A stretch of 64,000 nt of DNA, taken from assembly GCA_029378245.1 (NCBI GenBank), contig JARKIF010000015.1:992001-1056000 (forward strand). The letters are read 5' to 3'. The DNA comes from Roridomyces roridus (lineage: Eukaryota > Basidiomycota > Agaricomycetes > Agaricales > Mycenaceae). Of this stretch, positions 34,782 to 46,239 are shown piece by piece (within the stretch, counting starts at the first letter, position 1; each line of letters starts with the position of its first letter). The notes beneath the pieces are model-generated. The model was not told where the DNA came from and did no database searches. It saw only the letters and a list, made by a program, of their open reading frames with translations. Position numbers and translations under genes: made by a program.

Positions 34782-37661
34782 ATGGTCTGCCCTCAGTGTG
34801 AAGATCCGCTTCCACCGCTGCCACTAGTGTTGCCGCGGCTCGGCTCGGCTTCGGCTAGCCGTGTGAGCCAAGCCAAAAATAAGCCAGCCATCGCCAGCTG
34901 TCAGCAAGCCGTTTAGCCGCGGCTTGGCAGGATTTTGGAGATTGCCCAATTGGAGGATTTTGGTACGGCCGAGTGGGCTCAAAATGACTTCCAGCTGCTT
35001 GCAAAATTGTGGGCGGAGTCGGCTGGGGAAACGTGTCGGTTCAAGTGCGGCCAGACACCGTTTAAGGAAATTTCCTGACGTCGAATGACGCTGTCTATTC
35101 AGTTGCTCCAATCACCCGCACTTCATCCGCACACACTCCCCGGCGAGACTCCGCCCAGAATTTTGCAAGCAGCTGTCAATGGCTCTGGCAAATACATGCT
35201 ACACTAATTGCTTTCCGTCCTGAGTGCTGGGGTGTTTGGAATACCAATTTTAACGAGACCGTGACAGATGTGACCGAAAACTCACGCTTGCCACTGATGA
35301 CAGCGGTGAAACCCCCTTGGCCTCCCCCCCAATGACTGAGTTCGATACAGTGTGGTGTCAATGTTTTTTTTATGCAAATTGCAGCCTGGCCTCCTCAACC
35401 TCTCAGAACCTAAATTAACCAACTCAACCTAACTTGAACCTGACCTATGAGATCTAACCACCAGTCACTGGATATTGCACCTAACTGCCCATTCACTGTG
35501 GATTCTCAGAGTGGCATTCACAGCCGAGGCTGCGGGGGAGATGTTGAAAGTCTGTGTGGAATGATGCCATTGAACCGAACCGAACCGAACCTTTCTAACC
35601 GCATTGATGGAGCAGCAGTTGCAGGAGTGCAAAAAATAAATAAAATAAAATGCACAACACCAGAATTGAACATGGAGCCACGACAAATAGCCAATCAACT
35701 AAGGACAGCATCAATACCGCAGAGCGATTTGAACCATTGAGTGAACCTCTCCACGCGGTGTCACGACCTCTCCAAATGTCAAAACAGACACGTGCCTTGA
35801 TATCGATCCGATATGCCTTTTTTGGACATGTCATTGGGGGGGAGGCGTGCGCTAGCTACAGCGGTGGCAACGCCTTGACAACGGCCACGACCACAGTTCG
35901 AGTCGTTCGTGCATGGGGAGGGTCTATGTGGATATCCAGGTACTCATTTGAGCTTCAATGTCTCCACACCAGAAGATATGTGCTTTTGAGCCGGAGCCGT
36001 GGCTGAGCCGCAAGCCGAGCCACAGCTTACGGCTTGACACGGCTTACGGAGCCGAGCCAGCCGGAGCCGAGCCACGGCAACACTAGCTGCCACCCAGCGA
36101 TCATTTGGATCATCTCTTCACCGACAATACCTGCCCCCTCGATTCCGAGTCAAGCTCCGCTAGACGGTTTATTGAAGTCGCCGAACCTCGCATTGACGCC
36201 CGCCATGCTCGCATATGCAGTCTTCGTGTGGAGCTGGCTCAGATTATCGTGGAGGGTGAAGCACTCATCCCTCGTGTCCAGCAATGCAAGATTGTCCTAG
36301 CACCAGTCAGGCGCGTTCCCCCAGAATTGCTCTGCGAAATATTCCAACTCGCCGTGTCTCGCGAGGCAAAGGCGCCCTGGCGTCTTGGGCACGTCTGCAG
36401 ATCGTGGAGGGAAGCGGCTCTCGGGTGTCGCCCACTCTGGAGTCTCTTGAAGGTTTCCCATGGTTTCGACTTTCCCCCCGTACCCCGAGCCATGCTAGCG
36501 CTGGAGACCCAAATTCTTCGCACCGGCAACGGGCTGCTGGATATTGATTTCCAGTGGGGTCTTGGCGTCCAAGATGCCCTGCAAAATGGCTGCTGGGACT
36601 TGTTTCTTCCTCTATCTCATCGCTGGAGAACCCTTCGCATCCATTGCCACTATTCCATGTATGCTAAGGCTCTTCTTCAGCGATTGAAGGTGGTCAAAAA
36701 TCATCTTCCTCAGCTGGAACGTGTCGAGTTCCTCGTTTCTGTCACATGGTCGGCGGACCCGGACATGCATGAGCACTGGGATATATTCTCGACCGCCCCT
36801 CGCCTACGTGAGATCTGCCTCACTGACCGCCTCCTCTCCAACCCTTCACTCACCCTTGTCGTTCCACCACAAGTCACCCGTTATCGCGGAGTGCTTTCCG
36901 ACGCTCGGCAACTCGACATCCTGCAGGGTTCTCCAGAGTTGGTCGAATGCAGCCTAGGCGTACGACCCGGGGATTCATTCATGGGTCAGGGAGATAGGAT
37001 GGCCCATTCCCCCCTCCTTCGCCGATTGCATATGAAACGATGCGAGATCCTCGCCCACGTCATAGCTCCAGCTCTGCTGGACTTGGTGGTCTACAAAGCC
37101 ACTCCCAGCCTCTCTCGGTTCCTTCTTCGATCGTCCTGCCAATTGACGAGTCTCGTCATCACTGACGGCGATTATTTTGCTGACAACCTAACTCCAGCGG
37201 TTGAGTTGTGTTCAGGACTCGAGCGTCTCGTCCTTGCGATCAGCCCCTCCACCAACTCCACCATCCTCGGCAGCAACCTATCCTCATTGTTCAACGCCTT
37301 GTGCGTTTCCACGTCAACACACATCTGTCCCACATTGACTACCTTTACCTTCGGATGGCCCGTCCGCCCTGGCGGTGGCACTCAACTCAAACTCCCATGG
37401 ACCGAGTCTCTATTCCGAATGCTTCACTCTCGCTGTATCACCAAGTCCAATACCGGTAACACGGACAATCGACAACCCTTCCGTTCGGTTCGTTTGTTCA
37501 ACGCATACTACGGCGACGGTATGTGGCAGGATGGTGATACCGTTGGAGCCTTGCCTCCGGGCATGCACGAAGGGATTCTACAGTTGGAGGATGAGGGGAT
37601 GGATATTAAATATCTGACTGCTGCGGAGGGGCGGGCTCTCATGGACGGTTTGGCATGGTGA
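34782..37661 (+). pseudogene. F-box/LRR-like protein, interrupted at codon 15
   Basis: The main frame 36105-37661 encodes a single-exon F-box protein of the Agaricomycete type: heptad-rich LRVELAQIIVEGEALIPRVQ, then the F-box VRRVPPELLCEIFQLAVSRE with HVCRSWREAALGCRPLWSLL, then leucine-rich repeats. Such proteins recruit substrates to SCF ubiquitin ligases. It lacks an ATG of its own. The start is at 34782 (MVCPQCEDPLPPLP), followed by a 1261-bp transposon. Removing the element and one copy of its 8-bp duplication joins codon 14 in frame to PSDHLDHLFTDNTC. The disrupted allele probably makes no full-length protein unless the element is spliced out. Confidence 0.85.
34825..36085. mobile_element. 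hAT-like TIR element, TAGTGTT family, in F-box gene
   Basis: Begins TAGTGTTGCC and ends GGCAACACTA, with GGCTCGGC / GCCGAGCC arrays inside both ends. Perfect 8-bp target duplication GCTGCCAC at 34817-34824 and 36086-36093. Length 1261 bp. It has no transposase frame and is therefore non-autonomous. The interior 35390-35540 contains a segment resembling the tandem units at 48.06-48.29 kb (GTGGATTCT, CATTCACAG). Related to the element in the alpha-kinase 3' end. Confidence 0.9.
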
Positions 37662-38020
37662 ATTGGCTACGCACCTATAGCGCGCCTCGGCCCTGCGATG
37701 TTAATGTATCTGTTTGAGGTTAACCCCCACTGACTGCGCCGGCTTTCTCTCAGAGAAATCAGGGCATTCATGATTCAGAGTCGGGCTCAGGCCATTTATG
37801 GCCTATGTGCCAACTTCGCCCGACTCTCCGTCCCCGCCCATTGAAGGGAGGCTGCAGGGGAGAAAAAAAAACCCTCGTGGGGAACGAAGCGCTCCGGGCG
37901 GCGGTTGACCCTCGGGCGCCTCTTAACTCCGATTACATTGGTAGGAGTGCCCCTTCGTGGTTAGATCGTCCCCCTCGGCGATTTCGGCTGTGCGCCGGGC
38001 GGGAGCTTGTGGCACCAGTC
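37662..38020. other. Intergenic, nothing recognised
   Basis: About 360 bp between the F-box stop and the duplicated ARM promoter; no repeats or coding signal seen. Confidence 0.4.
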
Positions 38021-38293
38021 GTATTTCCATGCATCATGCCACGATTCGGCGCCAATCCATTCGGATGGTTTTGTGGCTGATTCCGGTTTTTGAATCCTCA
38101 GCCTTCAGGCTGTACTGCCATAAAGCTGTGTGTCGTCCTCTTTCCTCTTCCCTCCACACTCCACCCCCCACCCTTCCTCTACCATGGCGGCCTTGCCACG
38201 AGCAGAAACCCGCGGTAGCTTGGCCAGCTGGTGGTCCGACAGCAACCCCCTGGTGGTCCAAGGCCCGACAATCAATATTCACGCGCTGGCGAA
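38021..38293 (+). pseudogene. Duplicated promoter and exon-1 fragment of ARM gene F
   Basis: Nearly identical to 50869-51129, including the leader (CATCATGCCACGATTCGGCG), the ATG at 38184 and the first 36 codons (SLASWWSDSNPLVVQGPTIN). It breaks after GCGCTGGCGAAG, where gypsy polyprotein sequence begins. Only a 12-bp leader indel and a 2-bp indel separate the copies, so the duplication is recent. From this ATG the frame continues for about 45 unrelated codons and stops; it is out of frame with the integrase, so no fusion protein is made from it. Confidence 0.85.
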
Positions 38294-39938
38294 GGACAGA
38301 GAAGAACGAGAAGCCGAAGAAGAAACGCACAAACAAATCCACAGCGGCGCAGGGCGCCAGCGCTGGCAGTTCCGAAAAAGAGGGACAAATGCCATTGGAG
38401 GAACGAAATATATTGACGGAACCAGATAAGACCTCCGCAGCAACGGGGGCACAAACAACCGGAATTGGAAATACTGGGGGTGCGGGCCTAGTCGACATTG
38501 TCAGTCACACCGCCCCCGTCACATTCCCCGCAATCCTACGAGGAAAATACGGAGGTGATCCTGTGTTCAACGAGATCCTGAAAAATCCAAAGCATTTCAA
38601 AGATTTCGAAGTGCGAGAGGGATTGATTTATCTTCGTCGCGGGGAGGATGAATTGCTATGCATCCCAGATCTTGTTTTCGACGGACTGGGAATGCGTAAA
38701 TTGGTCATAGAGGAAGCACATTCATTGCTAGCTCACCTGGGCGCGAGGAAAACTCTGGCATACCTCCGAGAGCAAGTGTGGTGGCCAGGGATGAATAAGG
38801 ATGTGGCAGCGTACTGCGAGAGCTGCACCCTTTGCGCGATGAGCAAACCATCGACACAGAGGCCACAAGGGTTACTACGTACTTTGGAGGTACCTAGGCG
38901 GCCGTGGCAGTCGATTGGAATTGATTTCGTCGGCCCCCTACCTGCATCGAGCAACAGACACGGTGAATTTGACATGATATGCGTCGTAATTGATCACCTC
39001 ACCTCGATGGTACACCTAACGCCGACGAAGCAAACTTACAAGGCAATGGATATTGCAGAGCTTGTATTCGATGTCGTGTACAAATTACACGGCCTACCAG
39101 AAATCATCGTCAGTGACAGAGATTCACTTTTCACAAGTATTTTCTGGACGAGACTACACACCTTGATTAATACGGATCTGCGATTGTCATCTGCGTATCA
39201 TCCACAGACAGATGGTGCGACCGAGCGGGCCAATCGTACGATGACACAAATGCTGCGGCAATGTGTTCAGTTAAATCAAAAGGATTGGGTGTCTCGCCTA
39301 CCAGCAATTGAATTCGCGATGAATTCGGCAAGATCGGACACGACAGGGTTCTCACCATTCTTTCTCAACTACGGACGGCTGCCAAGGCCAATGATATGGA
39401 ACGACAGGAACGAATATCCTGGAGTCCGTAAGTTCGCAGAACGAATCAAAGAAGCAATAATGATCGCACACGATGCAATTATTGAGAAACGCGTCAAGCA
39501 GACGGTTCAGGCGAACAAAAAGCGAAGACCTGCACCGTTCGAGACCGGAGACCTTGTATATTTATCAACGGAGAATTTGGCTTTGCCAAAAGGGCGAGCG
39601 AGGAAACTCACCCCAAAGTATATCGGCCCTTTTCGGATTAACAGAGTTCTCGAACCAGGTGCTTCGTACGAATTGGATTTATCCCAGGAGCTGAAGATCC
39701 GAGGGATTAATTCATCATTTCACGCATCACTATTGCGACAGCACATACCGAATGATGACAGAAGGTTCCCGGGGAGACAGCTGCACCAGCTACCGGGATT
39801 CGGTTCGGTACCGAGCGAGTGGGCGGTGGACAAAATAATCTCGCACAGCGGCCAAGGCAAGGACGCGCTGTTCGAGGTTCTGTGGAAGTCTGGAGATATC
39901 ACATGGTTGCAATACGCGGAAGTCAAACAGGACCGGTG
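38294..39938 (+). pseudogene. Gypsy polyprotein: linker and integrase region
   Basis: The integrase is intact. It has the zinc-binding His/Cys domain (EEAHSLLAHLG...CESCTLC), the catalytic Asp in SIGIDFVGPLP, the second Asp in VSDRDSLFTSIFW, the Glu in YHPQTDGATERAN, then GDLVYLSTENLALP (GPY/M-like) and the chromodomain-like C-terminal WAVDKIISHSGQGKDALFEV...ITWLQYAEVK. An open frame runs in from 37957 through the duplicated ARM leader, but that part is accidental. The frame ends within the MITE at 39938; the true continuation (HLVPFKAYLEAMG) lies inverted at 40815-40479. Confidence 0.88.
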
Positions 39939-40470
39939 ATTATTGCATGTGAACTTAGATCCCGAATTTAGGGGTCTCGAAAATTTTGTCGGGACTTTGG
40001 TCCCCACCGCCGACAGAAATCTTGTCGGGATTCTGGCTCTGAGTTCAACCTAAATCTCTCGATGTCGGGACCCCGGATCAGAGTTCAATATGTCAAATCA
40101 AGCCAAAATCACCAAAAAATCGCCAAAAAAATCCCTGAGCGCTCTTCCGGCCGGTTTCAACACGAAATTCTTTGATAGCCTCCGAGCCGTGGCGTGGGAG
40201 CTGGAGCCACAGGCTCGAATCTCGATGATGGACGATTGATGGACGAACAATGGGCTAATGGTTACTGTGCAGTCGTGCCGCTGCAGTGCCGATGTCGGGA
40301 CTTTGCATTAGACTGGAGTGTCAAGCAACTGACCATTGTCGGGACTTTGGATCAGGGTTCACCGGCCGCCGGACCCCCTTTGTCGGGACTCTGGCCCATA
40401 GTTCGACGGGCCATCCGGGCAATTTTGTCGGGACTCAGGATCTAAGTTCACACAGCATAATCACCGGTCC
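39930..40470 (+). mobile_element. MITE, CAGGACCGG family, copy 1
   Basis: 541 bp with long inverted ends: GGACCGGTGATTAT...GTGAACTTAGATCC at the left, and the complement GGATCTAAGTTCAC...ATAATCACCGGTCC at the right. The interior repeats the phrase TGTCGGGACT many times. It also carries CGAACAATGG at 40244-40253. Left flank GTCAAACA is the partner of TGTTTGAC at 40816-40823, not of its own right flank, which shows the inversion described under findings. Confidence 0.9.
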
Positions 40471-40478
40471 TGTCCTTC

Positions 40479-40815
40479 CTCGTTATCCTGCTGACCACGG
40501 GTGTCAAAGTTCGGGTGAGTATATTTCTTGTTGCTGTTGTCGTTCATCGTTGGAAGAGTGGGAGAGTAGGAGTGGATTCTGTTGTGAGGGAGAAAGTGGG
40601 GGAATTGGGAATGGTTCTGTCTGACCCAAGACCTCCGTCTTTTATCTCTCGCGTCCTCTTGTTCTAGCTTACGCGTCGCTTGTGGCTCTGCCATGACTCG
40701 TATCGCGTCTAGTCGGATCTGTTCGTCAAACTCGGGCCGTTGACCATTTCCTTTAGGTAGTTTCCCAATCCGAACGACCCCCATCGCTTCGAGATATGCC
40801 TTAAATGGCACCAGG
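40479..40815 (-). pseudogene. Inverted segment of the gypsy polyprotein
   Basis: Read on the minus strand this continues the integrase polyprotein: HLVPFKAYLEAMGVVRIGKL, then a basic QATRKLEQEDARDKRRR stretch and DTRGQQDNEEG. The first residues follow EVK at 39920-39928 exactly, and the last (NEEG) join in frame to HTNSTCLCTATPA at 41372 onward. Both joints are occupied by MITE copies. It carries no start codon and was part of a larger frame. Confidence 0.82.
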
Positions 40816-40825
40816 TGTTTGACTA

Positions 40826-41366
40826 GGACCGGTGATTATGCTGTGTGAACTTAGATCCTGAGTCCCGACAAAATTGCCCGGATGGCCCGTCGAACTATGG
40901 GCCAGAGTCCCGACAAAGGGGGTCCGGCGGCCGGTGAACCCTGATCCAAAGTCCCGACAATGGTCAGTTGCTTGACACTCCAGTCTAATGCAAAGTCCCG
41001 ACATCGGCACTGCAGCGGCACGACTGCACAGTAACCATTAGCCCATTGTTCGTCCATCAATCGTCCATCATCGAGATTCGAGCCTGTGGCTCCAGTTCCC
41101 ACGCCACGGCTCGGAGGCTATCAAAGAATTTCGTGTTGAAACCGGCCGGAAGAGCGCTCAGGGATTTTTTTGGCGATTTTTTGGTGATTTTGGCTTGATT
41201 TGACATATTGAACTCTGATCCGGGGTCCCGACATCGAGAGATTTAGGTTGAACTCAGAGCCAGAATCCCGACAAGATTTCTGTCGGCGGTGGGGACCAAA
41301 GTCCTGACAAAATTTTCGAGACCCCTAAATTCGGGATCTAAGTTCACATGCAATAATCACCGGTCC
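40826..41366 (-). mobile_element. MITE, CAGGACCGG family, copy 2 (inverted)
   Basis: Also 541 bp and almost a perfect reverse complement of copy 1, with the same termini. The right flank after TG is GAAGGACA (41369-41376), matching TGTCCTTC (40471-40478) beside copy 1. The two copies are arms of a large inverted repeat separated by 355 bp. Confidence 0.9.
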
Positions 41367-41368
41367 TG

Positions 41369-42010
41369 GAAGGACACACCAATAGTACGTGTTTGTGTAC
41401 GGCGACGCCGGCAAACACTGATGCAGAACATGCAGTGGGTGAACTACTCCAGCCCGTGGTCGATGCGGCGCATGATGTGCAAGTCCCCGTCCCCGGCAGC
41501 TTCGCGGTTACAGTCCGTGGAAATATCAACGCCGACGGCAGCGGGATGGCAAGAATCGACACTCGTGCCAGCAAGTTGTCCAAGAAGCTCTTCGACCCTC
41601 GCACCCACCGCATCAAGGATTATCAGCCCAAGGGTTACCGGGCTTTCGGATACGGCGGGCGTAACTGGCAGCGGAACAAGACTCGGCGCGAGCGGCGTGC
41701 GAGGTTCGCGCGCCATCGGGCCTTGATGGCGGCGGCGCAGGTAGACGAGGGGTGCTCTCAGGGTGTCGAGACGGCGGCAGGCATGCGGCCTGGGACTCCC
41801 TACCCGAGCGGCGAGGTGGTCAACGAGGTTCTGGCCGGATATGCGGAGGAGATTGCCGAGCTTTTCGGTGACAACGGCGACGACGAGTACGAGCCTGAGG
41901 GCATTGATGAAGACATCCCCCTCCCCCCCTACACCATCCACAAGGACGACGAGGACGACGCGGCGGCGGGGTTAGTGGCTGCGGTGGAGCAGATTGCCAT
42001 CGTGGCTTGA
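41369..42010 (+). pseudogene. Gypsy polyprotein C-terminus
   Basis: An open frame in phase with the inverted segment when the MITE is removed. The sequence (PVPGSFAVTVRGNINADGSG, RTHRIKDYQPKGYRAFGYGG, an acidic tail LFGDNGDDEYEPEGIDEDIP) has no enzymatic motif and ends at 42010, 50 bp before the 3' LTR. It is the normal position for the end of a pol frame. Homology to a named domain is not recognised. Confidence 0.7.
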
Positions 42011-42050
42011 AGGAAGCGTGGCTCGGGATGACCGCGTGGGATCGATCATC

Positions 42051-42077
42051 GGAGGGCGGGTGTAAGGGATCACGCAC
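42051..42077 (+). repeat. Polypurine tract and first 17 bp of gypsy 3' LTR
   Basis: GGAGGGCGGG directly precedes TGTAAGGGATCACGCAC. The LTR is cut here by the Mutator-like element, and its remainder starts at 47190. Confidence 0.75.
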
Positions 42078-42246
42078 ACTTGTTTCAAATTGCCCACAGC
42101 TCCACCTCCCGATCGGGAAGGTGATGCGGCGGTGTTGTGGCGGTGACTTATGGATCACTTTGATTAGAACAGTGCGCAAATCTGCTGCCGTCGGCAGACA
42201 ATCATGAAATCGTAACAAGTCCGCTGCCACTGACAATTCCACAAAA

Positions 42247-45200
42247 CTAGCTATGGGATACATCGGGAGGAGGTGCATAATAATAATAAGGGTGATATGA
42301 GGGGGGAGGGATAGGGTGTTGGGGATAGACAGCCATTGGGTAGGGAGGATAAGCGGCGACGGGCGGCGCGACGGGTACGGGGCACATGTACGGGGGCGTT
42401 AACAACGGCGCGCTCGCTGCGGGTAGCATGAGGGGCGGGGGTTGCTGCGGTGGCGCGGTCTCGGTTGTCGCGCTGCGCAAAGTACATCAATTGTTCTCGA
42501 TCTCGGCAGGAAAAGACAGACCTCTTCCTCGGCTTCTTGGCTGCCTTCTGCCCGCTGGCCACTCCGGCGCTGTACGGGTCGTCATTTGTCGGTTTCTTAT
42601 GCCTCTTCAATCCGGGGACCATGCTCCCCTTCGTCTGCTGCCAGTCGGACTTGTTGTTAGGAGGAATATATGATGACGTTGGTATGACAGAATGATCCTC
42701 CGTTTCGAGGAGGACGGCGTCCACGGCGGCTGTGAGTTTGTCGACGGTGGCATCTGTGAGCTTGCGGGAGGGTCGACGTAGGCGCGCTGTCATGCGCTGA
42801 AGCTTCTCGAGGAGATCTGCGAACCGACGCGCTTTTGGAACTGATTGCTCCGCCACGACGGGGGACAGATCCGACTCGGGCGGGGAAAACTCCGGTAAGG
42901 GGAGCGCGGGCTCGGCGGCGGGGGTATCTCCTGGTACCGTGGCTTTGGGGGCAGGTAGGCGATCGGGGTTGACAAAGTTCTGAAGCGCACAGAGGTGTTT
43001 GCAGAACAAGATGAGGGGAAAGTCGGGACAGCTGCACGAGTAGGCGTCGATATCAATGTCGTAAGAGACGGTGGGGTCGGATTTGGAGCAGACAACATAT
43101 CGCGCGTCGTCGACTTGCTCAAAGTCGTCCTCGGTATACTGCTGGCTCCGTTGGACAATGTCCCTGCGCTTCTTGACCTCCACGTCGGGACCTTCAAAGC
43201 CGATATCTTGTCGACGCTGCTTAAAGCGGTAGTAGGGTACGACTTCGGTGACGAGGGTGCTGATGAGATGGTCGAGACGTCGGTTGCGCCTGTTCCGGAA
43301 GAACTTGCCCTTCAGCACATGATGGCAGCTGCAAGCACATTCAGCCCTCGACAGCCTGAGAGAGAGGACCGTCGGCGACTTACGCTTCCACGAGCATATT
43401 CGTGTCGCACTGCTCCAGCAGGGACCGATCCTTCCGAAAGACGGCTGACCACATCCGTACCACCCGTTCCGTCATCCAATACGTCTCGAGATACTCCACA
43501 AACCCAGCGGGCGCCGTCTGCTTGATCTTCAGCCAGGTGCTGTCGAATTTCTCCTTGTCTGTAATGCGCACGAAGCCTTTCAAGGTCGTCCAAACCTCCG
43601 GATGGTCCTTGATGCGAAGGTGCTGTTGCCAAGCGTGCAAAACATGCCACCAACACAAAAGGACCATAACTCCCATGTAGATCTCCCAGCATGCGTTGAT
43701 TTGTGCCCAGCAAAAGTCGGACATGATGATCTTGGGGATGACAGTCGGGTTTCGGATACGATGTAGCTTGAGGAAGTAAGCGATGGTTTCTTGACATCCA
43801 TTTGACGCGATCATCCACGCAATTGGCAGGCCTAGAAAAGATCAGCGTGCGCCCGGTGATCGCAGTGGTATTCTCGTCACCATGCTTCCACTTGTCCCGG
43901 ACCACCAACGTCGTCAGTGTCACATTCTCGTACATCGACACATTGTGCGTCGCGTCTATGCACATGAGCGGGCCGCCGTACTGCTCAAACATCGCCTTTT
44001 GCCACTTGGTCTGGATCATGAGGAGGAAGAGGTCGGGGGCTAGGTGAGAGCCAGGCGGGGGTGGGTCCAGTTTTGACTTGAAGCCTATCACACTGCCTCT
44101 TGCTTCGAGCTTCTTGACCCATCGTAGAGTCGATTCGCCGTCGTCGGTGAAACGGTGCACTAGGGTGCGGCCGTGAAATAGAAACTCTGGGTAGTATCGA
44201 ATGTAGTGAGATAACTCAACCACAAACTCAACCACTAATCAATCTAAATCTCAACCAATCCAATGCTCGTGTGTGTGTGTTCGGGGTAGTAGGACAGGCG
44301 TCTCGTCCGTCAAAACCTCGGTACAACGTCAAAGGTAACTCTCGGGGGTTCAAGCTCGTCGTGTCCGAACGCGCAGTCTCAAGCTAACTAGCCGGGGCTC
44401 AGTCAAACTCTGGTCTCTAGGCTGTGTTCTGAGCAATTTATTGTCCGCACTGGTCTCACAGATTGGAGGGGTAAAATCTACTACTGTACATGCTGTTTTG
44501 CTATGGCTTTTATACATTTTGCGGACTGAAGAATATATATGGTATCTGTGATGCCAAGGCCTCGTCTGGCCAATGGCATAGCTCTCATTCCTCTTTCTGA
44601 TCAGTTCGTCAGGATTGCGTGCTTGATGCCTCAGTCAGCCGTCGATCCTCACGTGCTGCCGGAAGTTCCAGAACGCTCCATCGGTTTATCTCTTCCCCTC
44701 TCAGACTGGCCGGAGGTTCCCTTCTGCCATAGATGCCTCAACCAGTCTGCCGGGGGCTTGCTAGGCAGGTAATCAACCCGCCCGAGCCTCATCATCGATA
44801 ATTGTGTCTTGGTTGGCTTTGGAGCCGGTGATGCCGGAAGTCGGCACTCGCGGCTTGTCAAACTTCTCTTTCTCAGTATCTCTGATATGTCTCCGGCAGA
44901 CGTTTCCTGACGTCCGGCCCCTACGTGCGTGCCTGAATGGTTGGGTAATGCAACATTCGTAATAGTCTGGTCTGATCTCCCCGGGTTCAACTCCCGGTGA
45001 GTACGGTTCGAGTATTGTCTCTGTTGGTAGGTGGCACGGGCAGTCCCTTCTGATCCTCTTGGTTACTCTCGGGCAGTAGTACACAGTCGTCAACTAATTC
45101 CCAAAGCCCTTGAGTTTAATACACTGCCCCGAGGCGGACATGTACCCTCAACATTGATGTTATGCCTCACTGTTCCCGGGACTTGCTTGTAAGCTGGAAA

Positions 45201-46035
45201 CACGATATTTCGTAAATTCCCGGCGTGTAAAAGTACACTGCTTATCATCGGGATGGAGCCGGACGGTCTCCGCTTCAATATCCTTCTGGATTCTTCGGAT
45301 GTCGGAGAGTTGTATAAACTCTGTTCGGGATGCGACCGCGTCGCCGTCGAGATCGTCGAAGAGATCGTCACCGTCGTACAGGCCTTGATGTACCATCTTG
45401 AGCTGATGGACAAGAGGTAAGTGCGGTCCACGACATTAGCGAGCACAACTCACAATCTGCTCTGCGTCCACCTTCAGTCGAAGCAAGCCGGCAATGTACT
45501 CCCGCGTCTCCGGAGGGATCCTGGTAAACCTGAGGTTCGCGTTTCCCAGCTCGTGGTTGTGAGTGTCGACGTGGTAACCCAAGAGCTTGCTGGTGTCGGG
45601 ATATTCCTTGACCATGACGATGCACTGGCAGTCGATCCGCTTGCTGGGATTCTTACGCGTTCTTGCGGGTTTCTCCTTGTCCGTGGAGGGCTTGGGCTGT
45701 CGAGATTTCCCTCCGCGGGAGCAAATATATCTGCACTTTTTAGTGAAAGTCGGTGCATCGCGGAAGGTGGGAGGGTAGGTGTTATCGAGAAGAAGCTCGA
45801 TACACTTGCTTTGTTCTTCGTTCTTCCGCCACGAATGAAAGTCTTCCCAGCTTTCCCAGCAAAGCGGCCATTCCTTGGAATCGACATCGTGCTGGTAAGA
45901 TCCTGGAGGTGGCGCCACACGGAAGGTGAACGAGGAAGACGCCAGCGTCGGAGCACTGATTGACGGAGCACTGGTTATGGCTGGATTCGATGGACCAGCG
46001 AGAGAAACACGGAAGCGCCCGAAGGAGGAGGCCAT
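42247..46035 (-). pseudogene. MULE transposase, interrupted by a solo LTR
   Basis: The N-terminal part runs from ATG 46035 (46035-45454, intron, then 45402 to about 45240; DNA-binding-like KKCRYICSRGGKSRQPKPS, YHVDTHNHELG). The catalytic part is 44235-43881, 43831-43384, 43328-42522 and 42472-42247. Visible motifs are MCIDATHNVSMYEN (first Asp), IIMSDFCWAQINACWEIY (second Asp), LLCWWHVLHAWQQHL (CxxH), VEACHHVLKGKFFRNRRN and a SWIM zinc finger CSCPDFPLILFCKHLCAL, then a Pro/Tyr-rich tail. A 0.9-kb LTR lies between the two parts, so no intact transposase can be made. The exon border beside the LTR is not resolved. Confidence 0.83.
44236..45153 (-). mobile_element. Solo LTR inside the MULE transposase
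   Basis: Begins TGTTGAGGGTACATG on the minus strand at 45153. It contains TGTATAAAAGCC (44505-44516) followed about 70 bp later by AATAAA (44437-44442), the U3-TATA-R-polyA order of an LTR. No coding frame. The far end (near 44236) and the short target duplication could not be fixed, so this could also be a truncated element. Confidence 0.6.
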
Positions 46036-46239
46036 TGGGCGAGAATGGCGCTGGGCGAGGACGAGAAATGCGAGCAAGGTAGAGGTAAGAGGGAACAAAT
46101 ATGTGATCACGTTCTCGCCAACGGCTCCCTCAATCCGTGCTCGCAGTCGTTCATTTACTCATATGAAGCTTTGGATGTAATATATATTGCGACTAATTCT
46201 ACAATGATGGGTACATGTCGAGAGTATCTGGCTAAAAAA

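Noticed and set aside
37957..39939. A 660-codon open frame that looks like one large host protein with an integrase domain
   Set aside because: The first 110 codons are the non-coding leader and a wrong frame of the duplicated ARM exon; the frame starts with GTG and ends inside a MITE. It is an accidental extension of a broken gypsy polyprotein.
44905..45010. tRNA-like stretch with GGTTCAACTCC (B-box-like) and CTGAATGGTT
   Set aside because: The putative T-arm folds but no matching acceptor stem or anticodon arm can be built, and the segment is inside an LTR-like unit. Not annotated as tRNA or SINE.
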